Origin: Pseudomonas fortuita
Lineage (GTDB): Bacteria > Pseudomonadota > Gammaproteobacteria > Pseudomonadales > Pseudomonadaceae
Assembly: GCF_026898135.2 (NCBI RefSeq)
Contig: NZ_CP114035.2
Location: forward strand, 1,777,501 to 1,841,500
Length of the DNA: 64,000 nt
Reading direction: 5' to 3'
A program made the position numbers and the translations under genes. Below, piece after piece: positions 34,463 to 44,843 of the stretch. Each line of letters begins with the position of its first letter. Positions within the stretch are counted from its first letter, which is position 1. The notes below the pieces were generated by a model that saw only the letters and a list, made by a program, of their open reading frames with translations, did no database searches and was not told the DNA's origin.

Positions 34463-35857
34463 ATGGCTGTCTACAACTACGACGTAGTGGTGCTGGGTTC
34501 CGGCCCGGCCGGTGAAGGCGCGGCAATGAACGCCGCCAAAGCAGGGCGCAAGGTAGCGATGGTCGATGACCGTCGCCAGGTCGGTGGCAACTGCACGCAC
34601 CTGGGTACCATCCCGTCCAAGGCACTGCGTCACTCGGTGCGGCAGATCATGCAGTTCAACACCAACCCGATGTTCCGGGCGATCGGTGAGCCGCGCTGGT
34701 TCTCGTTCCCGGACGTGCTGAAAAGCGCCGAGAAGGTGATTTCCAAGCAAGTTGCATCGCGCACCGGCTACTACGCCCGCAACCGTGTTGATGTGTTCGT
34801 CGGCACCGGCAGCTTTGCCGACGAGCAAACCGTTGAAGTGGTGTGCCCGAACGGTGTAGTTGAAAAGCTCAACGCCAAGCACATCATCATCGCCACCGGC
34901 TCGCGCCCTTACCGCCCGGCCGACATCGACTTCCACCATCCGCGGGTCTACGACAGCGATACCATCCTCAGCCTCAGCCACACCCCGCGCAAGCTGATTG
35001 TGTACGGCGCCGGTGTGATCGGTTGCGAATACGCGTCGATCTTCAGCGGCCTGGGCGTGCTGGTAGAGCTGGTGGATAACCGTGGCCAACTGTTGAGCTT
35101 CCTGGATTCGGAAATTTCCCAGGCACTGAGCTACCACTTCAGCAACAACAACATCACCGTGCGCCACAACGAAGAGTATGAGCGTGTCGAAGGCCTGGAC
35201 AACGGGGTGATCCTGCACCTGAAGTCGGGCAAGAAGATCAAGGCCGACGCCTTGCTGTGGTGCAACGGCCGGACCGGCAACACCGACAAGCTGGGCCTGG
35301 AGAACATCGGCATCAAGGTCAACAGCCGTGGCCAGATCGAGGTCGACGAGGCTTATCGCACTACCGTGCCGAACATCTACGGCGCCGGTGACGTGATCGG
35401 CTGGCCGAGCCTGGCCAGTGCCGCCCATGACCAGGGGCGTTCTGCGGCTGGCAGCATCGTCGACAATGGCAGCTGGCGCTTCGTCAATGACGTACCGACC
35501 GGTATCTACACCATTCCGGAAATCAGCTCGATCGGCAAGAACGAGCAGGAACTGACCCAGGCCAAGGTGCCGTACGAAGTGGGCAAGGCCTTCTTCAAGA
35601 GCATGGCGCGTGCGCAGATCGCCGGCGAGCCGCAGGGCATGCTGAAGATCCTGTTCCACCGTGAAACCCTGGAAATCCTCGGCGTGCACTGCTTCGGCTA
35701 CCAGGCTTCGGAGATCGTCCATATCGGCCAGGCGATCATGAACCAGCCGGGTGAGCAGAACAACCTGAAGTACTTCGTCAACACCACGTTCAACTACCCG
35801 ACCATGGCCGAAGCCTATCGGGTAGCTGCCTACGATGGCCTGAACCGGCTTTTTTGA
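34463..35857 (+). CDS. sthA: Soluble pyridine nucleotide transhydrogenase SthA
   Basis: A 464-residue FAD enzyme of the expected length. GxGxxG is seen in [17 protein letters not shown], the pseudo-redox site in [17 protein letters not shown] (one Cys, as in E. coli SthA, rather than a disulfide pair) and the second dinucleotide site in [20 protein letters not shown]. It equilibrates NADPH and NADH in the cytoplasm. AGGAG is well placed before the ATG. Confidence 0.96.
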   Translation: MAVYNYDVVVLGSGPAGEGAAMNAAKAGRKVAMVDDRRQVGGNCTHLGTIPSKALRHSVRQIMQFNTNPMFRAIGEPRWFSFPDVLKSAEKVISKQVASRTGYYARNRVDVFVGTGSFADEQTVEVVCPNGVVEKLNAKHIIIATGSRPYRPADIDFHHPRVYDSDTILSLSHTPRKLIVYGAGVIGCEYASIFSGLGVLVELVDNRGQLLSFLDSEISQALSYHFSNNNITVRHNEEYERVEGLDNGVILHLKSGKKIKADALLWCNGRTGNTDKLGLENIGIKVNSRGQIEVDEAYRTTVPNIYGAGDVIGWPSLASAAHDQGRSAAGSIVDNGSWRFVNDVPTGIYTIPEISSIGKNEQELTQAKVPYEVGKAFFKSMARAQIAGEPQGMLKILFHRETLEILGVHCFGYQASEIVHIGQAIMNQPGEQNNLKYFVNTTFNYPTMAEAYRVAAYDGLNRLF

Positions 35858-35861
35858 GCGG

Positions 35862-35890
35862 CTCCGACCGGTGGCCTGAGCCGGTCGGAG
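35862..35890. terminator. Hairpin between convergent sthA and ugpQ-like gene
   Basis: CTCCGACCGG at 35862-35871 pairs perfectly with CCGGTCGGAG at 35881-35890. No T run follows. Position just after the sthA stop fits a terminator. Confidence 0.65.
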
Positions 35891-35905
35891 AGACCGATTT
35901 CAACC

Positions 35906-36622
35906 CTACCCGAGGGTGGTCTTGGCCAAACCGGGAAAGTCTGTAATCAGGCTGTCCACGCCAAAGTCCGCGAGCCGGCGCATCAGTGCCGGCTCGTTGA
36001 CCGTCCACACCGATACGTGCAAACCCTGGCCCTGCGCTTTAAGCAGGCGCTCGGGGGTGCACAGTGTCCAGTTCAATGCCAGCAGTTCACAGCCGTAGTT
36101 CTGCGCCACCTTCAACGGGTCGAGCCAGGCGTACTCGGCGACCAGCCCGCGTTTCACGTCTGGCACCAGCTCCAGGGCGGCGCCCAGCACTTCGCGTGAG
36201 CTGGAGGTGATGGTGACCTTGTCCAGCAGGCCATGCTGCTGGGCCAATTCGCGAATTGCCAACACGGTGGTGGCAGCACGGGTGCGCGAGGCGCTTTTTA
36301 CCTCAAGCTGCCAGTGCTCGAACGGGCATTTTTCGAACAGCTCTTCCAGTTTCGGTATAGGGCAGGGCTGCACGTGGCCCGGGCCGCCTTTGCGCGCATC
36401 GATCTTCATCAAGTCGGCGGCCGGGTGGTCGACCACCTTGCCGCGTCGGCCAGTGGTGCGCTTGAGGGTGGGGTCGTGGATCACCATCAGCTCGTTGTCG
36501 GCCGACAGGTGCAGGTCCAGTTCGCAGCGGGTGACGCCGTGGGACAGGCACTGGCGGAAGCTGTGCAGTGTGTTCTCGGGTGCTTCGCCCTTGGCGCCGC
36601 GATGGCCGTAGATCAGGGTCAC
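35906..36622 (-). CDS. Glycerophosphodiester phosphodiesterase
   Basis: A 238-residue cytoplasmic GDPD of the UgpQ size. The catalytic HRGAKGEAPENTLHSF and ELDLHLSADNELMVIHDPTL give the two His and the metal-binding Glu/Asp residues. The end has VSVWTVNEPALMRRLADFGVDSLITDFP. It splits glycerophosphodiesters to glycerol-3-phosphate and an alcohol. The start is GTG at 36622 with AAGGA 6 bases upstream. No signal peptide. Confidence 0.92.
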   Translation of the reverse strand: MTLIYGHRGAKGEAPENTLHSFRQCLSHGVTRCELDLHLSADNELMVIHDPTLKRTTGRRGKVVDHPAADLMKIDARKGGPGHVQPCPIPKLEELFEKCPFEHWQLEVKSASRTRAATTVLAIRELAQQHGLLDKVTITSSSREVLGAALELVPDVKRGLVAEYAWLDPLKVAQNYGCELLALNWTLCTPERLLKAQGQGLHVSVWTVNEPALMRRLADFGVDSLITDFPGLAKTTLG

Positions 36623-36653
36623 GTTCGTTCCTTCAAATCAGAGAAAAACAGGG

Positions 36654-37238
36654 TCATGGGGCGGGATCGTTCTGTTCCAGCTGCTGGCGCCGCTGTTGTT
36701 GCTGGCGCTGCAGGATATAGCGAGCCAGCAGTTGACGCTGGGCGTCGGTCATGTCGATGAATTCGGTACCGACTTCGAAGCCGCCCGCGGGGCGCGGGTC
36801 GCAATGGGTGACCTTGCCGCGCAGCAGCAAACCGTGGGCGCGGGGCATCAGCACCATCTTCACTTTCACCCGGGTGCCAGGGGCAACCTGCGTGGCCTGG
36901 GCGAATTCGATACCGCCTTCGGAAAGCACGACCGGCACCGGCTGGCCTACTTCGCCGAGCAGGGTCTGGGCGACGACTGCACTGAGCAGGTCGAGGCGTT
37001 TGTTCTGCGCCCGCAGGAAGGCCGCGAGTGTGCGGTCCTTGTCGCTCAACTGACGCAGCAGGTGCTGCGACTCGAAGTCGGACAGGTGCAGCTCGCTCAG
37101 CAGGTTGAACAGCGGAGAATCATCTTGCAATACATCTGGCTCAAGGGCTTCGGCCGCACTGAGGGGGCTGATTTGAAGTGCGATCCGGTCTTCGATGCGG
37201 TAGTATTCGCGGCGATCTTCTTCGTCTAATGTCGTCAT
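36654..37238 (-). CDS. PilZ-domain protein with a helical insertion
   Basis: A 194-residue protein. The Arg-rich EDRREYYRIEDRIAL (residues 7-21) resembles the c-di-GMP-binding RxxxR end, and VVLSEGGIEFAQ (near 104-115) resembles the (D/N)xSxxG turn. About 80 mostly helical residues lie between them (SPLFNLLSELHLSDFESQHL onward). The tail (ARYILQRQQQQRRQQLEQ) is basic and Gln-rich. It may bind c-di-GMP, or be of the oligomeric PilZ type with long helices. The start at 37238 gives the natural N-terminus; it is divergent from lolC. Confidence 0.8.
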   Translation of the reverse strand: MTTLDEEDRREYYRIEDRIALQISPLSAAEALEPDVLQDDSPLFNLLSELHLSDFESQHLLRQLSDKDRTLAAFLRAQNKRLDLLSAVVAQTLLGEVGQPVPVVLSEGGIEFAQATQVAPGTRVKVKMVLMPRAHGLLLRGKVTHCDPRPAGGFEVGTEFIDMTDAQRQLLARYILQRQQQQRRQQLEQNDPAP

Positions 37239-37331
37239 GGCGAACCCAAGGTAGCGGCGGTGGTCCGAGTGTAAAGCCGCCGTAGGCGCCTCGCCACAAG
37301 GACGTTCCCTTTCATCCGAACAAGCCCCGAC

Positions 37332-38582
37332 ATGTTCAGACCTCTTTTCGCATTCATAGGCACGCGTTATACCCGTGCCAAACGCCGTAACCACTTCGTC
37401 TCGTTCATTTCCCTGACCTCGATGATCGGCCTCGCCCTGGGCGTGGTGGTGATGATCGTGGTGCTGTCGGTGATGAACGGCTTCGACCACGAGATGCGCA
37501 CCCGCGTGCTGGGCATGATCCCGCATGCCACGCTGGAGAGCGGCCAGCCCATTGCCGACTGGCCGGCCCTTGCCCAACAAGTAAAGCAGAATCCGCAGGT
37601 GGTGGCGGTTGCGCCGTTCACCCAGATGCAGGGGCTGCTGACCCATGACGGCAAGGTGCAGAAGGTGCTGCTCAACGGCATCGACCCGGCCCGCGAGCGC
37701 GAGGTGTCGATCATCGACAACTTTGTCCTGCAAGGCCGCCTCGACCAGCTGGCGCCGGGTGAGTGGGGCATCATGATCGGCGACAAGGCTGCGGCCAAGC
37801 TGGGGGTGGGCATTGGCGACAAACTCACCTTCGTCGCCCCCGAGGTCAGCGTGACGCCGGCCGGCATGTTCCCGCGCATGAAACGCTTCACCGTGGTTGG
37901 CACCTTTCACGTCGGCGCAGGCGAGATCGACGGTTACCTGGGGCTGACCAACATCAGCGACCTTTCCCGCCTGCACCGCTGGAAGCCCGACCAGGTGCAG
38001 GGCCTGCGCCTGAAGTTCGACGACCTGTTCCAGGCGCCGCGCGTGGCCTGGAGCATCGCACAGCAGCTGGGCGACCAGGAGTTCTACAGCCGTGACTGGA
38101 CCCGCACCCACGGCAACCTGTACCAGGCCATCCGCATGGAAAAGGCCATGATCGGCCTGCTGTTGCTGCTGATCGTGGCGGTGGCGGCGTTCAACATCAT
38201 TTCTACCCTGGTGATGGTGGTCAACGACAAGCGCGGCGACATTGCCATCTTGCGCACGCTGGGCGCCACGCCCGGCCAGATCATGCTCATCTTCATGGTC
38301 CAGGGCACGGTGATCGGGGTGATCGGTACCCTGATCGGCGCCGTGGTCGGGATCGTTGCTGCGCTGAACGTGAGTGCGGCGATCGCCGGCATCGAGAAGC
38401 TGATCGGGCACAAGTTCCTGAACGCCGACGTGTACTTCATCGATTACCTGCCGTCGCAGATCCAGTCCCAGGACGTGTACATGGTCTGTGGTGCGGCGCT
38501 GGTCCTGAGTTTCTTCGCCACCCTGTACCCGGCCTGGCGTGCGGCCCGCACCCAGCCTGCAGAGGCGCTACGTTATGAGTGA
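37332..38582 (+). CDS. lolC: Lipoprotein-releasing ABC permease LolC
   Basis: A 416-residue inner-membrane permease with four membrane spans and a large periplasmic domain after the first. The start [20 protein letters not shown] precedes TM1 ([18 protein letters not shown]). The other spans cluster near residues 270-410, including [19 protein letters not shown]. With LolD and LolE it passes outer-membrane lipoproteins to LolA. Its last 8 bases overlap lolD. The paralogue LolE has the same start pattern. Confidence 0.92.
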   Translation: MFRPLFAFIGTRYTRAKRRNHFVSFISLTSMIGLALGVVVMIVVLSVMNGFDHEMRTRVLGMIPHATLESGQPIADWPALAQQVKQNPQVVAVAPFTQMQGLLTHDGKVQKVLLNGIDPAREREVSIIDNFVLQGRLDQLAPGEWGIMIGDKAAAKLGVGIGDKLTFVAPEVSVTPAGMFPRMKRFTVVGTFHVGAGEIDGYLGLTNISDLSRLHRWKPDQVQGLRLKFDDLFQAPRVAWSIAQQLGDQEFYSRDWTRTHGNLYQAIRMEKAMIGLLLLLIVAVAAFNIISTLVMVVNDKRGDIAILRTLGATPGQIMLIFMVQGTVIGVIGTLIGAVVGIVAALNVSAAIAGIEKLIGHKFLNADVYFIDYLPSQIQSQDVYMVCGAALVLSFFATLYPAWRAARTQPAEALRYE

Positions 38583-39273
38583 GTCGCGCATGAGTGATAA
38601 AGCCGTTCTGAGTTGCCGCAACCTGGGCAAGTCTTACGACGAAGGCCCGGAATCGGTGAAGGTGCTATCCGGGCTCAACCTTGAGCTGCATGCCGGGGAG
38701 CGGGTGGCCATTGTCGGTAGCTCCGGTTCGGGCAAGAGTACCTTGCTCAACCTGTTGGGCGGCCTTGATCGGCCCACACAAGGCAGCGTATGGCTGGCTG
38801 GCGAAGAGCTGTCGGCCCTGGGTGAACGTGCCCGTGGCCTGCTGCGCAACCGTGAGCTGGGCTTTGTCTACCAGTTCCACCACCTGTTGCCGGAATTCAC
38901 CGCCATCGAGAACGTGTGCATGCCGCTGCTGATCGGCCGCACGCCCATCCCTGAGGCCCGGGAACGTGCCGAGGCGCTGCTCAAGCGGGTGGGCCTGGGC
39001 CACCGCCTGAACCACAAGCCGGCCGAATTGTCTGGCGGTGAGCGCCAGCGGGTGGCGATTGCCCGGGCACTCGTCAACCGCCCCGGCCTGGTGATGCTCG
39101 ATGAGCCTACCGGCAACCTCGACCACCATACCGCACAAGGCATCCAGGAACTGATGCAGGAGCTGTCCAGTTCGTCGCGCACGGCGTTCCTGGTGGTGAC
39201 CCATGACCTCAACCTGGCGCGGCAGATGGACCGTGTATTGAAGCTCGACGACGGCCACCTGGTGGCGATCTGA
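38575..39273 (+). CDS. lolD: Lipoprotein-releasing ATPase LolD
   Basis: A 232-residue ABC ATPase. Walker A is [18 protein letters not shown], the signature [17 protein letters not shown], and Walker [29 protein letters not shown] is the Q-loop region typical of LolD. It powers the LolCE permease at the inner membrane. The ATG at 38575 overlaps the lolC stop, implying coupled translation. Confidence 0.95.
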   Translation: MSESRMSDKAVLSCRNLGKSYDEGPESVKVLSGLNLELHAGERVAIVGSSGSGKSTLLNLLGGLDRPTQGSVWLAGEELSALGERARGLLRNRELGFVYQFHHLLPEFTAIENVCMPLLIGRTPIPEARERAEALLKRVGLGHRLNHKPAELSGGERQRVAIARALVNRPGLVMLDEPTGNLDHHTAQGIQELMQELSSSSRTAFLVVTHDLNLARQMDRVLKLDDGHLVAI

Positions 39274-39334
39274 TCGACTGCTCGGGGTGGCAGGTGCCGC
39301 CCCGTTTTCCTGTTTTCATTGGGTGATTTCGTAC

Positions 39335-40576
39335 ATGTTCAGACCCTTGCCCATCTTCATCGGCGCGCGCTACACCCGAGCCAAGCGGCGCAACCACTTC
39401 ATCTCGTTCATCTCGATGACCTCGATGATCGGCCTGTCGCTGGGCGTGCTGGCGATGATCGTGGTGCTGTCGGTGATGAACGGCTTCCAGCGCGAAATGA
39501 GCTCGCGCATTCTCGGCCTGGTACCGCATGCCGCCATCCTCGGCGTGCAGCCGCTGGACGACTGGCACAAGGTGGCCGACGCAGCCTTGCAGAACCCGGC
39601 GGTGATGGCGGCTGCGCCGATTACCGAAATGGAGGGCATGCTCTCGTACAAGGGTGCGATGCAGCCGATCCAGGTGGGCGGTATCGACCCGGCCGAAGAG
39701 GGCAAGGTCTCGATCGTTGGCCAGCACATTGTCCAGGGCCGCCTGCAGGACCTGCAGCCGGGTGAGTTCGGTGTGGTCATTGGTGAATTGACCGCACGGC
39801 GCTTCCGCCTGAACACCGGCGACAAGCTGACCCTGATCGTGCCGGAAATCAGCAAGGAGCCGGGTGGCATTACCCCGCGCATGCAGCGCCTGACCGTGGT
39901 CGGTATCTTCAAGGTCGGTGCCGAGCTGGATGGTTCGCAAGCCTACATCCACGTCGCCGATGCCGGCGAGATGCAACGTTGGGCACCGGGCCAGGTGCAG
40001 GGCGTGCGCCTGAAGCTGCATGACCTGTATGCCGCCCCGCAGGTGTCCAAGGCGATAGCAGCCGGGCTGGGTGACGCCTACCGCGCCGATGACTGGTCGC
40101 ACACCCAGGGCAGCCTGTTCAGCGCCATGAAGATGGAAAAGACCATGATCGGCCTGCTGTTGATGATGATCATCGCCGTGGCGGCCTTCAATATCATTGC
40201 CACCTTGGTAATGGTGGTGAACGACAAGGGGCCGGACATTGCCATTCTGCGGACCTTGGGCGCCACGCCCGCGCAGATCATGGGCACGTTCATGGTCCAG
40301 GGCAGCCTGATTGGTGTTGTCGGGACGCTGATCGGCGGCGTGCTGGGCGTGATTGCGGCGTTCAATGTCAGCCAGATCGTGGGTTGGCTGGAGCGGGTGA
40401 GCGGGCAACACATCTTTACTTCGGATGTGTACTTCGTCAGCAGCTTGCCGTCGCAATTGCAGTGGGGCGATGTGGTGATGATCTGCACGGCGGGGTTGGT
40501 GATGAGCTTCCTGGCGACCATTTACCCGGCTTATCGGGCGTCGCAGGTGCAGCCGGCGATTGGCCTGGCGGTTTGA
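39335..40576 (+). CDS. lolE: Lipoprotein-releasing ABC permease LolE
   Basis: A 413-residue paralogue of Lol[38 protein letters not shown], and a C-terminal trio of spans with [19 protein letters not shown]. It forms the heterodimeric permease with LolC and in E. coli contacts the lipoprotein. The start at 39335 aligns with the LolC start and follows lolD by 61 bases, so lolCDE is one operon. Confidence 0.92.
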   Translation: MFRPLPIFIGARYTRAKRRNHFISFISMTSMIGLSLGVLAMIVVLSVMNGFQREMSSRILGLVPHAAILGVQPLDDWHKVADAALQNPAVMAAAPITEMEGMLSYKGAMQPIQVGGIDPAEEGKVSIVGQHIVQGRLQDLQPGEFGVVIGELTARRFRLNTGDKLTLIVPEISKEPGGITPRMQRLTVVGIFKVGAELDGSQAYIHVADAGEMQRWAPGQVQGVRLKLHDLYAAPQVSKAIAAGLGDAYRADDWSHTQGSLFSAMKMEKTMIGLLLMMIIAVAAFNIIATLVMVVNDKGPDIAILRTLGATPAQIMGTFMVQGSLIGVVGTLIGGVLGVIAAFNVSQIVGWLERVSGQHIFTSDVYFVSSLPSQLQWGDVVMICTAGLVMSFLATIYPAYRASQVQPAIGLAV

Positions 40577-40587
40577 GGTAGGTGCCA

Positions 40588-40693
40588 GGGCCTTATCGCC
40601 GGCAAGCCAGCTCCCACAGGTACCGCGCAGGCTCTCGGCTTGATGCGTACCCGTGGGGGGCGGCTTGCCGGCGATGGGCCGCGAAGCGGCCCC
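40588..40693. repeat. Paired inverted REP-like element
   Basis: GGGCCTTATCGCCGGCAAGCC from 40588 faces GGCTTGCCGGCGATGGGCC near 40680, followed by GCGAAGCGGCCCC. One arm keeps CTCCCACAGG; the other has the changed CCGTGGGGGG. It lies between lolE and the convergent kinase gene. Confidence 0.75.
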
Positions 40694-40697
40694 ATTT

Positions 40698-42050
40698 TCA
40701 CCGATCCTGGCTGAACTCGATCACGAACCGTGTCCACCCATCTTCACATTCCGCCCGAATGCCCCCGCCATGGGCCTGCACGATCGACCGGGTAATCGCC
40801 AAGCCCAACCCAGCATGCTCGCTACTGCCTTCGCGCCGTGCCGGGTCCACACGGTAAAAGCGGTCGAACAACCGCGGCAAAGCAGCTGGCTCGATGGCCG
40901 GCCCGGTATTGGCCACGCTGATTCTCGGCCCAGGCGCCAGCGTCACCCTTATCTGCCCGCCCGCCGGGGTAAAGCGCATGGCGTTATCCAGCAGGTTGGA
41001 CAGCGCCCGGCGCAGCATATGCCGGTCACCGTGCAACACGGCCTCCCCCTCGCGCAGCATCTGCACATTGTTGTCTTCGGCCAGCGGCGCGTAGTACTCC
41101 AGCAGCGCATCCACCTCGTCATGCAACGCCAACGGCGCTTGCCCCGGTACCAGCAAGCCGTGATCGGCCTTGGCCAGGAACAACATGTCGTTGATCATTT
41201 GCGCCATCCACTGCAGTTCTTCCAGGTTGCCATGCAGCGCTTCGCGGTACTCCTCAAGGCTGCGTGGGCGGGTGAGGGTAACCTGGGTATGAGTTAGCAG
41301 ATTGGACAGCGGCGTGCGCAACTCGTGGGCTATGTCGGCAGAAAATGCCGACAGGCGCTGGAAGGCATCGTCCAGGCGCTGCAGCATGGCGTTCATGCTG
41401 GTGGCCAGTTCGGCCAGCTCTTCGGGCATTTGCGCCACCGGCAGGCGTGTGGTGAGCGAGCGTGCCGACACGCTGGCGGCCACCTGGCCCATCTGCCGTA
41501 ACGGGCGCAGGCCGCTGCGTACCGCCCAGGCGCCGAGCAGCGCGGTGGCCAGCGCTGAAAGGCCGACAGTCAGCCAGATCAGGCGTTGCATGCCCTGCAG
41601 GAAATGCTGGTGGTGGGTGATGTCGAGGTACAGGGCCAGTTGTGGCGACTGCACGGCGCCCTGCGCCAGGTGCACAGCCAGGCTGCGGTAGTCGGTGCCT
41701 TGTGCATGCAGGGTGGCCAGCCCGGCGGGCAGCGGTGCCTGCGGTAGCCCGGTGCGGCTTTCGAACCAGGTGGTGCCGTCGCTGCCGCTGATGCGCAGGG
41801 CCAGATCGGCCTGGTGGCTCAGCTCATCGCGCAGGGCGGGCAGGCGTGCCTGCAGCTCGGTTGGGGTGGCGATGCCAGCCAGTTGCGTACGGAACAGTGA
41901 CAGGCGCGAGTCCAGCAGTTGCTGGTCGAGTTCGACGAAGTGCTGCTCGCTGGCCCGGCTGAACAACACGCCGGCGCCCAGCGAAACGGCGGCGGTGCAG
42001 GCGGCGAACAACAGGGCCAGACGGCTGCCGAGGGAAACCCTGCGCATCAT
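40698..42050 (-). CDS. copS: CopS-like heavy-metal sensor histidine kinase
   Basis: A 450-residue membrane kinase. TM1 is [20 protein letters not shown], then a periplasmic sensor of about 130 residues, TM2 ([19 protein letters not shown]), a HAMP domain, and the phospho-acceptor His in [16 protein letters not shown]. The ATP lid has [17 protein letters not shown]. The periplasmic part contains HHQHFLQGM, a possible metal-binding stretch. The start ATGATG overlaps the response-regulator stop by 4 bases. The CopR box and cupredoxin next door make copper the likely signal. Confidence 0.85.
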   Translation of the reverse strand: MMRRVSLGSRLALLFAACTAAVSLGAGVLFSRASEQHFVELDQQLLDSRLSLFRTQLAGIATPTELQARLPALRDELSHQADLALRISGSDGTTWFESRTGLPQAPLPAGLATLHAQGTDYRSLAVHLAQGAVQSPQLALYLDITHHQHFLQGMQRLIWLTVGLSALATALLGAWAVRSGLRPLRQMGQVAASVSARSLTTRLPVAQMPEELAELATSMNAMLQRLDDAFQRLSAFSADIAHELRTPLSNLLTHTQVTLTRPRSLEEYREALHGNLEELQWMAQMINDMLFLAKADHGLLVPGQAPLALHDEVDALLEYYAPLAEDNNVQMLREGEAVLHGDRHMLRRALSNLLDNAMRFTPAGGQIRVTLAPGPRISVANTGPAIEPAALPRLFDRFYRVDPARREGSSEHAGLGLAITRSIVQAHGGGIRAECEDGWTRFVIEFSQDR

Positions 42051-42727
42051 TCCGTGCGCTCTTCGAGCACATAGCCCATGCCACGTACGGTGTGGATCAG
42101 CTTGTTGGGGTGCGGGTCGTCGATTTTCAGGCGCAGGCGGCGGATCGCCACTTCGATCACGTTGGTGTCGCTGTCGAAATTCATGTCCCACACCTGCGAG
42201 GCGATCAGCGATTTTGGCAATACCTCGCCTTGGCGGCGCAGCAGCAGTTCGAGCAGGGCGAACTCCTTGGCGGTCAGGTCGATACGCTGGCCGGCGCGCT
42301 CGGCGCGGCGGCGGATCAAGTCCAGGCGCAGGTCGGCCAGGTTCAGGGTGGTGTCCTGGCTGGGGCTGGTACCGCGGCGCAACAGGCTGCGCACCCGGGC
42401 CAGCAGTTCGGAAAAGGCGAACGGCTTGACCAGATAGTCGTCGGCGCCCAGCTCCAGGCCATGCACGCGGTCCTCGACGGCATCGCGGGCGGTGAGGAAC
42501 AGTACTGGCGTATCCAGGCCGGCCTGGCGCACGGCCTGGAGGATCTGCCAGCCGTCACGTCCAGGCAACATTACGTCGAGGATCAGCAGGTCGTGGTCGC
42601 CGGTCAGGGCCAGGAACTGGCCGGTTTCGCCATCGGTGGCCAGCTCAGTGGCGAAGCCGGCCTCGCTCAAGCCCTGGCTGAGGTACTGGCCGGTGCGGGC
42701 CTGGTCTTCGACGATCAGCAGTTTCAT
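42047..42727 (-). CDS. copR: CopR-like OmpR-family response regulator
   Basis: A 226-residue regulator, the usual CopR/CusR length. It starts [20 protein letters not shown]. The phospho-acceptor Asp is in [14 protein letters not shown] and Lys in [17 protein letters not shown]. The winged-helix domain has [16 protein letters not shown] and ends [13 protein letters not shown]. It should bind the CopR box 96 bases upstream and drive both the copRS operon and the divergent cupredoxin gene. Confidence 0.88.
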   Translation of the reverse strand: MKLLIVEDQARTGQYLSQGLSEAGFATELATDGETGQFLALTGDHDLLILDVMLPGRDGWQILQAVRQAGLDTPVLFLTARDAVEDRVHGLELGADDYLVKPFAFSELLARVRSLLRRGTSPSQDTTLNLADLRLDLIRRRAERAGQRIDLTAKEFALLELLLRRQGEVLPKSLIASQVWDMNFDSDTNVIEVAIRRLRLKIDDPHPNKLIHTVRGMGYVLEERTE

Positions 42728-42822
42728 GCACTGTCCATAATCTGAAAGTTTGTACCTGCCCTGTGGAAGCGGGCGATGTAGTGGCTGAAATGATACGTGA
42801 CGAAGCGCAGGCACGCCCAAGC

Positions 42823-42837
42823 TGACAAAGTTGTAAT
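42823..42837. promoter_or_regulatory. CopR box
   Basis: TGACA-AAGT-TGTAAT fits the published Pseudomonas CopR site TGACA-N4-TGTNAT at every fixed base. It lies between the divergent copRS and cupredoxin genes, 96 bases before copR and 73 before the cupredoxin ATG. Confidence 0.8.
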
Positions 42838-42909
42838 CTCCCTGTCAGGTAGCTGCCAGTCGCCCGTGACTAAGGTGGCCTCATCCTGTTGTACATTTCC
42901 GGAGTCATC

Positions 42910-43416
42910 ATGAAACGCCTGTTCATCGCCGCCCTTGCCTTGGCCAGCCTGCCGACCTTTGCCGGCGAGGCGCAAACTTTCGCCTTTGGCGAGCCGGCCC
43001 CGGCGAACAAAGCCACCCGCACGGTCAACGTGGTGCTCAAGGACATCGCCTTCGAGCCCAGAAACCTGCAGGTAAAAGCCGGCGAGACGGTGCGCTTCGT
43101 GCTGGTCAACGAGGGTAAGCTGCCGCATGAATTCAACCTGGGTGACAAGGCCATGCATGCCGAGCACCAGAAGGAAATGGTCGCCATGCAAGGCAAGCTG
43201 TTCACCGAGGCCATGAACCACGAAGGCATGGACCACGGCCAGATGATGGGTCACGGCGGCGGCCATGGCCACGGTGGCGGCAACACGGTGCTGGTCATGC
43301 CAGGCCAGCGCGCCGAGCTGACCTGGACCTTCCGCAAGTCGGCGCCCATCGAGTTCGCCTGCAACGTGCCGGGGCATTATCAGGCTGGCATGGTCGGGGC
43401 GTTGACCATCGAGTGA
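42910..43416 (+). CDS. Periplasmic Met/His-rich cupredoxin
   Basis: A 168-residue exported protein: signal peptide MKRLFIAALALASLPTFAG, then a cupredoxin fold. Type-1 copper ligands are His in GKLPHEFNLG and Cys-x4-His-x4-Met in FACNVPGHYQAGM. Between them is an insertion of about 45 residues with many Met and His (EGMDHGQMMGHGGGHGHGG). Such loops bind extra copper, so it may store or hand on copper in the periplasm. The CopR box upstream predicts copper induction. GGAGT is well placed before the ATG. Confidence 0.88.
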   Translation: MKRLFIAALALASLPTFAGEAQTFAFGEPAPANKATRTVNVVLKDIAFEPRNLQVKAGETVRFVLVNEGKLPHEFNLGDKAMHAEHQKEMVAMQGKLFTEAMNHEGMDHGQMMGHGGGHGHGGGNTVLVMPGQRAELTWTFRKSAPIEFACNVPGHYQAGMVGALTIE

Positions 43417-43484
43417 CTTGCGCTCCAAGGCAGGGTGCAAAACCGGTAGACTAGGGGCAATTTCGAACCTCTAGGTCAGTTTCC

Positions 43485-44315
43485 ATGCATCCTGCTGCCG
43501 AACACTCGCCGCTGGGCAAGTCCAGCGAATACATTGCCACCTACTCCCCGGAGCAGCTCTTCCCGATTCCGCGTACCGCCAAGTGGGCTGAGCTGGGCGT
43601 CACTGCACAGACCTTGCCCTGGCAGGGCGTGGATTACTGGAACTGCTTCGAATTGAGCTGGCTGCTGCCGTCGGGCAAACCGGTGGTGGCGATCGGCGAG
43701 TTCGCCATCCCGGCCGATTCGCCGAACATCATCGAGTCCAAGTCGTTCAAGCTGTACCTCAACTCGCTGAACCAGACGGTGTTTGCCTCGCTGGGCGAAT
43801 TGCAGGCCTGCCTGGAGAAAGACCTGTCTGCCGCGGCCGGCAAGCCGGTGGGGGTGAAGGTACGTACCTTGGCTGAAGTCGAGGGCCAAGGCGTGGAGGC
43901 CTTGCCTGGGCTGTGCATCGATGCGCTGGACGTTGCCATCAGCAACTACGAGCAGCCGCAGCCTGAGCTGCTGCGCTGCACCCCGGAGCGAGTGGTAGAA
44001 GAAACCTTGCACAGCCACCTGCTGAAGTCCAACTGCCCCGTTACCGGCCAGCCGGACTGGGGCAGCGTGGTGGTCGAGTACAAGGGCAGGGCGCTGGACC
44101 ACGCCAGCCTGCTGACCTATCTGATCAGCTTCCGCCAGCATGCCGACTTCCATGAGCAGTGCGTAGAACGCATTTATCTGGACTTGAAGAACCTGCTGCA
44201 GCCCGAGCACCTGACGGTGTATGCGCGGTATGTGCGCCGGGGTGGGCTGGATATCAACCCGTACCGTAGCACTGGGGCGATCAGCCCGAAGAATGTGCGT
44301 CTGGTGCGTCAGTAA
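43485..44315 (+). CDS. queF: NADPH-dependent 7-cyano-7-deazaguanine reductase QueF
   Basis: A 276-residue two-domain (type II) QueF of the E. coli length. The QueF motif is [15 protein letters not shown]. The catalytic Cys is in [16 protein letters not shown], and [13 protein letters not shown] gives the His/Glu pair for substrate binding. It reduces preQ0 to preQ1 for queuosine in tRNA. Confidence 0.95.
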   Translation: MHPAAEHSPLGKSSEYIATYSPEQLFPIPRTAKWAELGVTAQTLPWQGVDYWNCFELSWLLPSGKPVVAIGEFAIPADSPNIIESKSFKLYLNSLNQTVFASLGELQACLEKDLSAAAGKPVGVKVRTLAEVEGQGVEALPGLCIDALDVAISNYEQPQPELLRCTPERVVEETLHSHLLKSNCPVTGQPDWGSVVVEYKGRALDHASLLTYLISFRQHADFHEQCVERIYLDLKNLLQPEHLTVYARYVRRGGLDINPYRSTGAISPKNVRLVRQ

Positions 44316-44328
44316 CTCTGACCGGACT

Positions 44329-44450
44329 GGGGCCGTTTCTCGGCCCATTCGCGGGGCAAGCCCGCTCCCACAGGTGCCGCACTGCCCTCAAGTGCAGCGA
44401 ATAGCCTGTGGGAGCGGGCTTGTCCCGCGAATGGGGCGCGAAGCGGCCCT
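44329..44450. repeat. Paired inverted REP element
   Basis: A canonical REP pair: CCATTCGCGGGGCAAGCCCG with CTCCCACAGG faces CCTGTGGGAG with CGGGCTTGTCCCGCGAATGG. Outer GGGGCCG and CGGCCC ends extend it. It separates convergent queF and the DUF4404 gene. Confidence 0.85.
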
Positions 44451-44457
44451 TGCTGTA

Positions 44458-44721
44458 TCAGATACCCATGCTGTGCAGCGAGTTGGCAATGCTGCGCAGG
44501 GTGGCGGTAAGGTCTGGGTGGTCAGCCTCGAAGCGTTCGATTGCCAGGTTCACGCCATCCACCAGGTTGTTGTCTGGCGTGGCTTCCTCCAGTTTCAGTT
44601 GCGCCTCGATCTGGCGCGCTTCTTCGTGCAGCGCAGCCAGTTCGTCTTCCGAAAGCGGTACGTTGCGGTCCAGTTGCTCGCGCAGGCTGTTCAGGCGCTT
44701 TTGCAATTCGCGGGCAGGCAT
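44458..44721 (-). CDS. DUF4404 family protein
   Basis: An 87-residue cytoplasmic helical protein. PARELQKRLNSLREQLDRNV and SEDELAALHEEARQIEAQLK predict an amphipathic coiled coil; the C-terminus has HPDLTATLRSIANSLHSMGI. The DUF4404 family is known from pseudomonads without a function. The start at 44721 has GGAG 9 bases upstream. Confidence 0.75.
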   Translation of the reverse strand: MPARELQKRLNSLREQLDRNVPLSEDELAALHEEARQIEAQLKLEEATPDNNLVDGVNLAIERFEADHPDLTATLRSIANSLHSMGI

Positions 44722-44843
44722 GGGTAGTTCTCCATCAATGGCTTGGCAAACCATGGACCTTAGCGAAGCGGCAAAGGTTCTGGTCTGCCTTCAGCGTAAT
44801 CCACCTGAAGCTGCTTTGCATGATCCGCATCAAGGGTGCTGTA

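Noticed and set aside
36654..38411. Long N-terminal extension of the PilZ gene
   Set aside because: The extra 390 residues run antisense to lolC and are His/Asp-rich without domains; the natural start is at 37238.
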